Of a stretch of DNA of 64,000 nt, positions 34,799-43,679 are shown piece after piece. The stretch covers positions 2,294,001 to 2,358,000 of the forward strand of contig CAVTJP010000005.1 of NCBI GenBank assembly GCA_963735085.1. Direction: 5' to 3'. The position numbers and the translations under genes were made by a program. Each line of letters begins with the position of its first letter. The stretch's first letter is position 1. Source of the stretch: DATJGR01 sp963735085 (GTDB lineage Bacteria > Pseudomonadota > Gammaproteobacteria > Pseudomonadales > Azotimanducaceae). Below the pieces are notes generated by a model, which worked only from the letters and a program-made list of their open reading frames with translations, ran no database searches and was not told the DNA's origin.

Positions 34799-34863
34799 AG
34801 GGTCAGAGTGCTTCATTCGACGTGAAGCTGTGGCTATCTGTTGTGGTGAAGCACTCTGACCCT
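34799..34863. repeat. Inverted repeat 2 of three, GGGTCAGAG arms
   Basis: Perfect 17-bp arms at 34799-34815 and 34847-34863 begin AGGGTCAGAGTGCTTCA. A further TAGGCAGG pairing continues outward with a four-base bulge on the left. The arm shares GGGTCAGA with the hairpin at 21732, so this is a dispersed repeat. Confidence 0.9.
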
Positions 34864-34896
34864 GCCTACGTCCAGGCGAAGCGCGACGCTCGAGTC

Positions 34897-35010
34897 GTGG
34901 TGGGGGCGGATCTCGTATGCGACGGACCGTCGGCGCCAGGGATGGCGCTGACGAGCTCCAGGGATGGGACTTACCGCGTGTCCGACGCATACGAGATCCG
35001 CCCCCACCAC
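34897..35010. repeat. Inverted repeat 3 of three, 31-bp arms
   Basis: Arms at 34897-34927 and 34980-35010 match at 30 of 31 positions. The interior has GCGCCA-ggga-TGGCGC (34933-34948), the same mini-stem as in inverted repeat 1, and a second CCAGGGATGG. Repeats 1 and 3 therefore look like members of one family with different outer arms. It ends 13 bases before the convergent hydrolase stop. Confidence 0.9.
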
Positions 35011-35023
35011 GGCCACAACGTCC

Positions 35024-35644
35024 TCAGCCAAGTGCCCGTTCCGCAGCCCCCGTAAGTTCGCCATACCTGCCCGAGAAAAAATGATCGGCGCCCGCTATGA
35101 GCTCCACACTGATATCTTGCGTTGCGCGCCTTACCCAACGATCCAGGTCGGCTGCGTCGGTGAAATCGTCGTTGTAGCCTGCAAGCACCTTGACCACAGC
35201 GGCCGAGTTCGGGTTGCTCGAGAAATCCATACGCGCAACGGGCGGGGCGACCAGCAGCACACCCGCCGCGTCCTGTAGCGTATCCATGGCCCGCCAGACG
35301 ATATTCGAACCGAACGAATACCCAGTGAGCCAGATCGGCATGGCACCGACGCGTCCGCGTAGCCATGCGACGGCCGCGAGCAGATCGTCGACCTCGCCGA
35401 TACCATTGTCGAAGCATCCGCTGCTCGATCCGACGCCACGAAAGTTGAACCGCAGCGTTGCGAAGCCGTGACGCCGGGCTGCGCCGTCGATGATGCCGAT
35501 GACCGCATCATCCATGTTGCCGCCGAACTGCGGGTGCGGATGGCACAGGACCATCGCTCGAGTTGCCGCACCGTGTCCGGCGAAACGCGCTTCGAGATGA
35601 CCCGATGCGACCGGGATCGAAGTTGTCGTAAATGATGTCGTCAT
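35024..35644 (-). CDS. Alpha/beta hydrolase, COG2945 type
   Basis: 206 aa. The block VLCHPHPQFGGNMDDAVI and FRGVGSSSG match the COG2945 group of small serine hydrolases. The nucleophile is in GYSFGSNIV and the His in GADHFFSGR. Function in this group is unassigned. ATG 35644 is used; ATG 35656 (MFHPMTTS) is equally possible, as neither has a strong ribosome site. Divergent from the ABC operon. Confidence 0.8.
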   Translation of the reverse strand: MTTSFTTTSIPVASGHLEARFAGHGAATRAMVLCHPHPQFGGNMDDAVIGIIDGAARRHGFATLRFNFRGVGSSSGCFDNGIGEVDDLLAAVAWLRGRVGAMPIWLTGYSFGSNIVWRAMDTLQDAAGVLLVAPPVARMDFSSNPNSAAVVKVLAGYNDDFTDAADLDRWVRRATQDISVELIAGADHFFSGRYGELTGAAERALG

Positions 35645-35754
35645 CGGATGGAACATTGCCGGCTCGATGCGGTCTCTGCAAGGTCGAAACTTGAATTCGA
35701 GGCTCGACTGCGTAGTCTTGCGCACCAAAGTCGGCCGACCAACAGGAGGGGGGA

Positions 35755-36675
35755 GTGATCAAAGCGGAACAGCTGACACGCCGATACGAGGATTTCCTCG
35801 CCGTCGATCGAGTCGACTTCACGATAGAGCAAGGCGAAATAGTCGGTTTGTTGGGCCACAACGGTGCCGGTAAGACGACGATCATGAAGATGCTCACCGG
35901 TTATCTCGAGCCGAGCGCAGGGCGCATCTTGGTCGATGATATCGATGTCGCCGAACAGCCCAAAGTCGTGCAGCGTTCGCTGGGTTATCTCTCCGAAAGC
36001 CTGCCTCTGTATCCGGAAATGACAGTCGTCGACTATCTCGAATACGCCGCCGAACTGCGTGGCGTGGCGCCGCAGGATCAAGCGACTTCGGTGCGTGATT
36101 CGATCGAGGCGACCGAACTCGAGGTCAAGGCGTTCGACACGATTGCGACGCTGTCGCGCGGCTACCGGCAACGGGTCGGTGTCGCGCAGGCGATTCTGCA
36201 CAAACCTCGCTTTCTGGTGCTCGATGAGCCCACCAACGGGCTCGATCCGTCGCAGACGCAACACATGCGCGATCTCATCAGGCGACTCGCATCGCAAGCG
36301 ACGATCATCCTGTCGACCCACATCATGCAGGAGGTCAGCGCCGTCTGTGACCGCGCGATGATTTTGCGTAACGGCCGGCTGGTGCTGGACGAATCGCTGG
36401 TGGCGCTCAAACGCAGCGAACGGTTGCTCGTGGGTACCGACGCGGAACCGGGTGTTGTCGCGGCCGCATTGGCTGGCATCGACGGTGTGGGCGTGGCGGC
36501 GCGTAGCGGCCCGAAGCGTATAGGCGTGCCATTCTCCGCAGACGCCGAAGCAACGGCCGCTCGAGTCGTCGCGGCTCTGGTTGCAGCGAACGTTCGCGTC
36601 TTTTCCATCACACCGGAGCAGCGTGATCTGGAAACGGTATTCCGGGAAGTCAGCGATGCCGGAGAAGCCGCATGA
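35755..36675 (+). CDS. ABC transporter ATP-binding protein, GldA-like
   Basis: 306 aa, GTG start after a very strong AGGAGGGGGGA. Walker A GHNGAGKT (about 37-44), signature LSRGYRQRV (about 133-141), Walker B FLVLDEPTNGLDP. A C-terminal extension of about 80 residues past the ATPase core matches GldA-type exporters. It energises the membrane partner encoded next, with which it overlaps by four bases (ATGA). Confidence 0.9.
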   Translation: MIKAEQLTRRYEDFLAVDRVDFTIEQGEIVGLLGHNGAGKTTIMKMLTGYLEPSAGRILVDDIDVAEQPKVVQRSLGYLSESLPLYPEMTVVDYLEYAAELRGVAPQDQATSVRDSIEATELEVKAFDTIATLSRGYRQRVGVAQAILHKPRFLVLDEPTNGLDPSQTQHMRDLIRRLASQATIILSTHIMQEVSAVCDRAMILRNGRLVLDESLVALKRSERLLVGTDAEPGVVAAALAGIDGVGVAARSGPKRIGVPFSADAEATAARVVAALVAANVRVFSITPEQRDLETVFREVSDAGEAA

Positions 36676-39600
36676 GCAAAGCCAGCATCAGACGCATTGC
36701 CGCGAAGGAACTGTCGCTGTTCTTTTCGTCGCCGATCGGCTACCTGTTCCTCGCCAGCTTCCTCGCGATCACGCTGTTCATCTTCTTCTGGGGCGAGGCG
36801 TTCTTCGCCCGCAACATCGCCGACGTGCGGCCGATGTTCGAATGGCTGCCGCTGCTGCTGGTGTTTCTGTGCAGCGCGCTGACGATGCGGATGTGGAGCG
36901 AGGAGCGACGCTCCGGCACGCTCGAGTTCGTCTCGACGGTGCCGGTGACAACGTGGTCGTTCGTCATCGGCAAATTTCTCGCGTGCTGGGTGCTGCTGGC
37001 GATTGCGCTGTTGCTGACCCTGCCGCTGCCGTTGACGGTGGCGTACGTCGGCAACCTCGACTGGGGCCCGGTGATCGCGGGTTATCTTGCCGCGATGCTG
37101 CTGGGTGCCGCGTATATCGCGATTGGCCTGACCGTCAGCGCGCGCAGCGACAATCAGATCGTCAGCCTGATCCTGGCAACACTGGCCTGCGGCGCACTTT
37201 ACCTGATCGGCAGTCCTCTGTTGACCGATCTCGCCGGCAATGCGGTCGGTTCGTGGATGCGCGGTATCGGCACCGGCTCGCGATTCGAATCGATCACCCG
37301 CGGCGTGCTGGATTTTCGCGACCTGTACTACTACGTCAGCCTGACGATCACGTTTCTCGCGTTGAACGTGTTTGCACTGGAGCGCCAGCGTTGGGCGAAA
37401 GACGGCGATAAGCGCCGTCACAGCGCATGGCAAATGGGCATCGGCCTGGTCGTTGCCAATCTGCTGGTCGCCAATCTGTGGCTGGCACCGCTGACCGGCG
37501 CGCGCGTCGACATGACGCAGGGGCGCCTGTATTCGATCTCGCCGGCCACGATGGACTATATCCACCAACTGCGCGAGCCCTTGTTGATCCGGGGCTATTT
37601 TTCGTCGAAGACGCATCCGCTGCTCGCGCCGTTGGTGCCGCAGTTGAAGGATCTGTTGCGTGAGTACGAGATTGCCGGTCGCGGCAAGATTCACGTGGAA
37701 ATCGTCGACCCGGCGAAGGATCCGGCGGCCGAAAACGAAGCGAACAACAAGTACGGCATTCGGCCGGTGCCGTTCCAGGTTGCCGACCGCTACCAATCGA
37801 GTCTGGTGAATTCCTATTTCGACATACTGGTTCAGTATGGTGATCAATTCGAGGTGCTCGGTTTTCGTGATCTGATCGAAGTAAAGGTCGAGGGCGAGTC
37901 GAAGCTCGACGTTCAGTTGCGCAACCCGGAATACGACATCACTCGCGCCATGAAGAAAGTGTTGTATGGCTTCCAGTCGGGCGGTGATCTGTTCGCGAAC
38001 ATTCCGAAGCCGTTGAAGTTCGTCGGCTACGTGTCGGCAGACGGCGCGTTGCCGCCGACACTCGTGAAGTTCAAGGACACCGTTGCCAAAGTGCTCGATG
38101 AGTACAAGAAGCAGGCGGGCGGCAAACTGTCGGTCGAATTCGTCGATCCGGCGGCCAACAACGGCGCGGTCGCGAAGCAGATTCGCCAGCAGTATGGCTT
38201 CCGGCCCATGGCGACGAGCCTGCTCGACACCAATACGTTCTACTTCTATCTGGTGCTGGATGGCGGCGCCAATACCGTCGTACAGATACCGCTGCCGCAG
38301 GATTTGACGGAGGCGGCGCTGAAGCGGTCGATGGATGCTGCATTCAAGCGCTTCGCCACCGGCTATCTGAAATCCATCGCGTTGATGGCGCCGGAAACGC
38401 CGGCGTATATGCGCGGCATGGGTGGCGGCGATGACTTCACGCGACTGGCGGATACGCTGATGACCGATCATAACGTCGAACGCACGCAACTGAAGGACGG
38501 TCGGGTGCCCGACGGCGTCGAGGTGCTGATCGTGGCCGATCCAACGAATCTCGACGACAAGCAGGTTTTTGCAATCGATCAGTTCCTGATGCAGGGCGGT
38601 ACGGTGATGCTGTCGGCGTCTCCGCTCGCACCGAGCCTGAAAGAGCAAAGGCTGACGGCCGGTCCGCGCAATACGGGTCTCGCCCAATGGCTCGATTTCG
38701 AGGGCGTCCACATCGATCCGTCGTTCGTCATGGATCCGCAGAACGCGGCATTCCCAGTGCCGGTCACGCGCGACGTTGGTGGATTCTCGTTCCAGGAGAT
38801 CCAGATGCTGGACTATCCATATTTTGTCGATGTGCGTGGCCGGGGTAAGAACGCCACGTCGCCCATCACCGCCGATCTGCCGCAGGTGACGATGCCGTGG
38901 GTGTCGCCGATTGATATCGATGCGAAAAAGAATGCCGGCCGTACGGTGACCGATCTGCTGGAGAGTTCGCGGCGGAGTTGGCGGTCGAAGTCGATGGACG
39001 TGATGCCGCGCATCGATTCGAGTGGTCACTCGGCGTTTACGCCCGACGGAGCTGTCGGCGCGTCTGTGCTGGGCGTCAGCATCAAGGGCAGCTTCGCCTC
39101 GTTCTTTGCCGACAAGCCAAATCCGTTGCTGGCGCAGGCGAAGAGCGACGCCAAGACACCTAACGAGCCGGATAAGGCGCAAACCGACGCGAAATCCGTT
39201 GACAAAGACAAAACCGGCGGCAAGGACAAAGCGGATGCGGATGTCATCGCCGGTGTCATCGGAAAGTCATCGGAATCCGCCAGGTTGTTCGTGTTCAGTT
39301 CCAACACGTTCCTGTCCGATCAGACGCTGTCGATGATCGGGTCTGCCGAGGGGACCGTGTATGCCAATTCGATGCAGATGATGGCCAACGCGGTGGATGC
39401 CTCGCTCGAGGACCCCGCGTTGCTGTCAATACGCTCGCGTGGCCATTTCAACCGCACGCTACCGTCGCTCACCCCATCACGGCGCATGACGCTCGAATAC
39501 TCGAACTATGCGTTGGCGCTGATCCTGCTCGCGATCATCTTCGGGATACACCGCGCGCGCGCGAAGACCCGTGTGGCGAAGTATCACCGTTGGCTCGATG

Positions 39601-39677
39601 GCGCCCGTGCGCCCGGTGCTCCGCCTGGTCAGAGTGCCGATCGGGGCTCTGATCGGAACGGGAGACAGCCGACATGA
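36672..39677 (+). CDS. GldF-GldG fusion ABC transporter protein
   Basis: 1001 aa. Residues 1-240 form an ABC-2 permease with six helices (GldF-like: MWSEERRSGTLEFVSTVP). After another helix near 256-275, a long extracytoplasmic GldG-type (ABC_transp_aux) region follows, with YSISPATMDYIHQLREPLLI near 285. A Lys/Asp-rich low-complexity insert lies about 820-862, and a final membrane helix with a basic tail closes the protein. In gliding Bacteroidetes GldF and GldG are separate; here they are one polypeptide. The exported substrate is unknown and gliding is not implied. Confidence 0.88.
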   Translation: MSKASIRRIAAKELSLFFSSPIGYLFLASFLAITLFIFFWGEAFFARNIADVRPMFEWLPLLLVFLCSALTMRMWSEERRSGTLEFVSTVPVTTWSFVIGKFLACWVLLAIALLLTLPLPLTVAYVGNLDWGPVIAGYLAAMLLGAAYIAIGLTVSARSDNQIVSLILATLACGALYLIGSPLLTDLAGNAVGSWMRGIGTGSRFESITRGVLDFRDLYYYVSLTITFLALNVFALERQRWAKDGDKRRHSAWQMGIGLVVANLLVANLWLAPLTGARVDMTQGRLYSISPATMDYIHQLREPLLIRGYFSSKTHPLLAPLVPQLKDLLREYEIAGRGKIHVEIVDPAKDPAAENEANNKYGIRPVPFQVADRYQSSLVNSYFDILVQYGDQFEVLGFRDLIEVKVEGESKLDVQLRNPEYDITRAMKKVLYGFQSGGDLFANIPKPLKFVGYVSADGALPPTLVKFKDTVAKVLDEYKKQAGGKLSVEFVDPAANNGAVAKQIRQQYGFRPMATSLLDTNTFYFYLVLDGGANTVVQIPLPQDLTEAALKRSMDAAFKRFATGYLKSIALMAPETPAYMRGMGGGDDFTRLADTLMTDHNVERTQLKDGRVPDGVEVLIVADPTNLDDKQVFAIDQFLMQGGTVMLSASPLAPSLKEQRLTAGPRNTGLAQWLDFEGVHIDPSFVMDPQNAAFPVPVTRDVGGFSFQEIQMLDYPYFVDVRGRGKNATSPITADLPQVTMPWVSPIDIDAKKNAGRTVTDLLESSRRSWRSKSMDVMPRIDSSGHSAFTPDGAVGASVLGVSIKGSFASFFADKPNPLLAQAKSDAKTPNEPDKAQTDAKSVDKDKTGGKDKADADVIAGVIGKSSESARLFVFSSNTFLSDQTLSMIGSAEGTVYANSMQMMANAVDASLEDPALLSIRSRGHFNRTLPSLTPSRRMTLEYSNYALALILLAIIFGIHRARAKTRVAKYHRWLDGARAPGAPPGQSADRGSDRNGRQPT

Positions 39678-40684
39678 ACCGTCATGTGAAAGCGTTGTCG
39701 CTGTTACTCGTGCTGCAGTTGGTCGTGCTCGGTGGCATTCTCGTGTGGCAGCAGCGCGCCATGTCGAAGCCGCCTGCGAAGCTGCTGGCGGTCGATCGCG
39801 GCAAGATCGACGGGCTCGAGGTGATCGACGACAAGGGTCAGAAATTGACGTTGCGAAAGGGCCCGTCCGGTTGGCTGCTGTCGGATTCGAAAGGACTGCC
39901 CGCCGACAATCACAAGGTGAGCGAACTGCTCGACAAGCTGGCCGACGTGAAGGTGCCTTGGCCGGTTGCGACGAGTGCTGAATCGGCGAAGCGATTCGAG
40001 GTGGCGCCTGACAAGTTTCAGCGTGAAATCAAGCTGATGGAACACGGTAAGGTCGTTGGTGATGTGTACCTGGGCACTTCGCCGGGCTTCAAGAAAGTGC
40101 ACGCCCGGCGCGCCGATTCCAACGATATTTATGCGATTTCGTTCGCCAATTACGATGCAACGGCGCGAGCCGATGACTGGCTCGACAAGGATATGCTGAA
40201 GCCGACCGGCGACATCACGAAGCTGGTATGGCCGGACCACTGGACGCTGCAACGCGCAGCGGACAAGGCGAAGGATGGCGCCCCATGGACGCTTGACGGA
40301 TTGGCATCCGACGAAAAATTGAAGCAGGACGCAGCCACCGAACTGGTCAATAAGGTTGCCAACCTGCGCATCATGGGTGTGGCGGATGCGCCTGGTGCAG
40401 GCAGCCAACCGGTTCTTTCGTTGAACGCGACGACGAAAAACGGTGAGTTCGACTATCAGTTGTATCGGCCGAGCCCGAAAAGCGATTTCATCGTCACGCG
40501 CAAGGGCCAGGCTGGCGCGTTCAAGCTCGCGGCGTACGTTGGCGAGCCGTTGATCAAGGATCGCAGTGACCTGATTAGCGGTGGCGCGTTCGCAGCGGCC
40601 GGGCCTGCGGCTGGTGCACCGGCGAAGCCGACAACACACCCCAAGGCGAACGCCAAACCGAGCGCAAAGCCGACCGGGAATTAG
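39674..40684 (+). CDS. DUF4340 domain protein
   Basis: 336 aa. One N-terminal membrane anchor (8-24, LSLLLVLQLVVLGGILVW), then the DUF4340 extracytoplasmic domain with LRKGPSGWLLSDSKGLPAD and the repeated SxxxKRFEV-type pattern. The C-terminus is rich in Ala/Pro/Lys (about 310-336). DUF4340 genes regularly follow GldA-GldFG operons and probably assist the transporter in the periplasm. Four-base overlap with the fusion gene. Confidence 0.88.
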   Translation: MNRHVKALSLLLVLQLVVLGGILVWQQRAMSKPPAKLLAVDRGKIDGLEVIDDKGQKLTLRKGPSGWLLSDSKGLPADNHKVSELLDKLADVKVPWPVATSAESAKRFEVAPDKFQREIKLMEHGKVVGDVYLGTSPGFKKVHARRADSNDIYAISFANYDATARADDWLDKDMLKPTGDITKLVWPDHWTLQRAADKAKDGAPWTLDGLASDEKLKQDAATELVNKVANLRIMGVADAPGAGSQPVLSLNATTKNGEFDYQLYRPSPKSDFIVTRKGQAGAFKLAAYVGEPLIKDRSDLISGGAFAAAGPAAGAPAKPTTHPKANAKPSAKPTGN

Positions 40685-40750
40685 AAAACCGTCAGAGTTG
40701 CTTTTTTTTCGCCCCTCGGTACAAAGACAGTTGGACCGAGGGCCGACCTT

Positions 40751-41944
40751 GTGGATACGCTCGAACTCAATGCCATTGCGCGCCGCTGCCTCGACTACCT
40801 GGCAAGCGGCACCACCGCGATGGCGGACCAGCCGCTGGTGATCGACGCCACGACGTACACCGACGAAACGCTGTGGCGCGAGGAACGCGAAAAGCTGTTT
40901 CGGAAAGGCGCCACGTTGATCTGTCTCAGCTCGGAGATTCCGAATCCGGGTGACTTCAAGACGCACGAAGACACCGGTGTTCCCATGATCGTGGTGCGCG
41001 ACACGAATGGTGTCGTGCGCGCATTCTTGAACGCATGCCGACATCGTGGCGCGCGCCTCGAAGATGTTGCGTGCGGCCACAAAGATCGCTTCACCTGTCC
41101 GTATCACGCCTGGACGTACAGTCTGTCTGGACAGCTGCAGTCCATTTTCCGGCAGGAGACGTTTGGACAAGTCGACAAATCGAGTCACGGGCTGATTCGT
41201 TTGCCCGCCCAGGAAAAGTACGGGCTCGTCTACGTCAACCCTGACCCGGAAGGCGGCGTCGATATCGACGATGTGCTCGGTGAACTCGGCCCGCAACTCG
41301 CCACCTGGGGTCTCGCCGATACGCAGTTCATCCGCAGCAAAGAGTTGCGCGTGCGTACGAACTGGAAGCTTGCCCTCGACACGTTCTGCGAGGGCTATCA
41401 CTTCGGTCCGCTGCACAAGGATTCGGTGGGGTTGACGTCGCTGACGAATCTGATGACGTACGACCGATACAAATACAATCATCGGCTCGGCTTTCCGACG
41501 AAGTCGATCGTCGAACTGAAAGGTCAACCGGAATCTGACTGGGACGCGTTAGCGCACCTGACGTTTGTGCACTTTCTGTTTCCGAACATCTCACTGCTGG
41601 TATCGCGCGACGTCGTCTACATGTTCCATCTTTATCCCGGTGAGCGTGTCGACGAACACATCACGCGCTATCACCTGTATTCACGCAAGCATCTGACCAC
41701 CGAGGCGGAGCTCGCTGCGGCCCACGAGCAGTTCGACTACATCTATTCGATCGTCGAGAACGAAGACTACTGGATCAGCCGCAACGTGATGAAGAGCTTC
41801 AAGTCGGGGTTGCACCCGTATTCGATCTTCGGTCGCAACGAGCCATCGCTGATCAACATGCACCGGGCGTTTCGCGAGTCGATCGGCCGCGATCCCGACG
41901 AAATCGCGTTCAATCCGCAGCGATATAGCGTGGGAGTTTCGTAA
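40751..41944 (+). CDS. Rieske ring-hydroxylating oxygenase alpha subunit (1)
   Basis: 397 aa. The Rieske [2Fe-2S] ligands are Cys96/His98 (CRHRG) and Cys116/His119 (CPYHAW). The mononuclear iron site lies in CEGYHFGPLHKDS (two His, about 215-222) after the Asn-Trp-Lys NWKLALDT. No beta-subunit gene is adjacent, suggesting a homotrimeric type. These enzymes hydroxylate or demethylate aromatic or quaternary-amine substrates with electrons from a separate reductase. GTG start. Separated from the other two oxygenases by a diguanylate cyclase on the opposite strand. Confidence 0.9.
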   Translation: MDTLELNAIARRCLDYLASGTTAMADQPLVIDATTYTDETLWREEREKLFRKGATLICLSSEIPNPGDFKTHEDTGVPMIVVRDTNGVVRAFLNACRHRGARLEDVACGHKDRFTCPYHAWTYSLSGQLQSIFRQETFGQVDKSSHGLIRLPAQEKYGLVYVNPDPEGGVDIDDVLGELGPQLATWGLADTQFIRSKELRVRTNWKLALDTFCEGYHFGPLHKDSVGLTSLTNLMTYDRYKYNHRLGFPTKSIVELKGQPESDWDALAHLTFVHFLFPNISLLVSRDVVYMFHLYPGERVDEHITRYHLYSRKHLTTEAELAAAHEQFDYIYSIVENEDYWISRNVMKSFKSGLHPYSIFGRNEPSLINMHRAFRESIGRDPDEIAFNPQRYSVGVS

Positions 41945-41982
41945 CGTTTTGGTCGGCAGACAGGGTCAGTAGCGCTGTGGCG

Positions 41983-43509
41983 TCACTCACTACACACGCG
42001 GTTTTTACCCGCACCTTTCGCCTGATACAGCGCGCGGTCCGCGTGCGTGAGGATGTGGTCGATGCCGTCGTCGAGGCACGACATCGTTGCGACACCAATG
42101 CTTGCGGTGACCCGAATCTCTTTGCCTCTTGCGTCGGCGATCATCTGTTCATTGATGGTGGTGCGCAGCCGTTGCGCAAGCTTCATTGCACCCTCGTGAT
42201 CGGTGTCGGGCAGCAGCATCGCGAACTCTTCACCGCCGATGCGCGCCGCTACGTCGGAGACCCGTTTGATCTCCTGCGTAATGCTGGCAATCACCTGCAG
42301 CACACGGTCGCCGATATCGTGGCCGTATGTGTCGTTGACGTTCTTGAACGAATCCATATCGAGCAACAGCACGCTCATCGGCTGATTGCCGCGTTTGACG
42401 CGCTCGGTTTCTTCGTTGAGCCGTTGCATGAAGTAGCGGCGGTTCGCCAGGTTGGTCAGGAAGTCGGTGTGGGCCAGACGCTCCATCTCATGCTTGATCT
42501 TCGTCAGCTCCGTGATGTCGCGAAACACCAGTGCCATTTCCTGCGGCTGTTCGGAGTCATTCGCCAACGGCGTCGCCAGTACGTGGAAGGAGCGGTCGCC
42601 GAGATTGAATTCGGCCTTGGAGAACAGCCCAACCATCAAACCAGGCAGATACTGGGTGCGGATGAAGTTCGTCGCCGGCTGATTCAGCGCCGATTCGATC
42701 GTAGTGCCGAACGTTGTGGCGGCGGTGGAATTCAGATCGATGATGCGGCCGTCGGCCTGAATGACCACGACCGCATCGGTCAACTGTTCGACGAGGCGAT
42801 TGCGGATCATCGGCGTGACTTCGATCAGCCCGAAGCGCAGTACGCTGTCGTTCATCAACAGGGCCGACAGCGCGAAGCCCAGCGGTGTCAGGTCGAAGCC
42901 GGGCAGCGGAAACCAGCCGGTGATCGACAACGCGTTCAAGCCCGCCGTCACGGTGGGTGCTGCGATCACCGCGACGAGCGCTTTGCGGTAGCGTTGCGAA
43001 CGCGACAGTTCGAAGCCGAGAATCACCGTGGCAGCAAACAGCAACGCATACGTGTACAGCACATGGACCACCCACCAGGGACCGTCGTCCGCAACCCAAC
43101 TGACGTAGCCGTGTCGCAGGACGGTATGCGGCGATTCCCAGATGAGCTGGTGCCATTCGTTCGTCAGCCCGAGCGCCAGCGAGATGGTGGGGAGGATCGA
43201 GATTGTGATCAGCAGTGCGCGCGACACGTACCGGCGTTGTCGGGCATACGCCACTGCAAACCAGAACCAGCACACCGCCACGTACGCAATGCCGGGTGCC
43301 TCGATTTTGACGGCGAGCATTTTCAACGACGGGGTCGTGACCAGCGTGGCGAGGAACTGTCCGCCGGACCAGGTCATGATGCACAGGCACAGACCCAGCA
43401 GCGGTGTGACACCTGGAACGCCGGGATTGCGTCGGGCGAAGCGCAAGGTGGAGCCCGCGAGAACCAATGCAATCAGCGACGGCAGCGACCAGATGGTCAG
43501 CTGAAACAT
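41983..43509 (-). CDS. Diguanylate cyclase with 7TM sensor and PAS
   Basis: 508 aa. Seven N-terminal helices (residues about 5-230) form a histidine-kinase-N-like 7TM sensor. A PAS domain (about 235-335; QLTDAVVVIQADGRIIDLNS) precedes the GGDEF domain (about 350-505). The active-site motif is GGEEF in RIGGEEFAMLLPD, so it should make cyclic di-GMP. No clear RxxD inhibitory site was seen in front. ATG 43509 follows GGAAGGG. It sits between oxygenase genes on the opposite strand, and a functional link is not evident. Confidence 0.9.
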   Translation of the reverse strand: MFQLTIWSLPSLIALVLAGSTLRFARRNPGVPGVTPLLGLCLCIMTWSGGQFLATLVTTPSLKMLAVKIEAPGIAYVAVCWFWFAVAYARQRRYVSRALLITISILPTISLALGLTNEWHQLIWESPHTVLRHGYVSWVADDGPWWVVHVLYTYALLFAATVILGFELSRSQRYRKALVAVIAAPTVTAGLNALSITGWFPLPGFDLTPLGFALSALLMNDSVLRFGLIEVTPMIRNRLVEQLTDAVVVIQADGRIIDLNSTAATTFGTTIESALNQPATNFIRTQYLPGLMVGLFSKAEFNLGDRSFHVLATPLANDSEQPQEMALVFRDITELTKIKHEMERLAHTDFLTNLANRRYFMQRLNEETERVKRGNQPMSVLLLDMDSFKNVNDTYGHDIGDRVLQVIASITQEIKRVSDVAARIGGEEFAMLLPDTDHEGAMKLAQRLRTTINEQMIADARGKEIRVTASIGVATMSCLDDGIDHILTHADRALYQAKGAGKNRVCSE

Positions 43510-43679
43510 GGCGGCAGCCCTTCCGTGTTCTGCATGCGGGGCGATGGAAGCGGGGTACCGGACGAGATTCGGGCATGGCGTCGTTTTGCTCAACGAAACC
43601 TCGGGTGGAACATGACGACGTTCACATTTGCGCGGCCCGATTGGGGCAGTGCGTCACCGTCTGATTGGAGTGCGGCCCT

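Noticed and set aside
36162..39182. A 1006-codon open frame on the minus strand
   Set aside because: It is antisense to the GldF-GldG gene, is very rich in His/Arg/Gln, shows no domain, and arises from GC-rich third codon positions.
35755..40684. Gliding motility machinery
   Set aside because: Only the GldA/F/G-type transporter parts are present; these occur in many non-gliding proteobacteria and no other gld or spr genes are seen.
40690..40712. T-run after the DUF4340 gene as a terminator
   Set aside because: There is a run of eight T but no GC-rich hairpin directly before it.
41953..41966. GGGTCAG sequence as another REP-like repeat
   Set aside because: Only one arm is present, with no complementary arm nearby.
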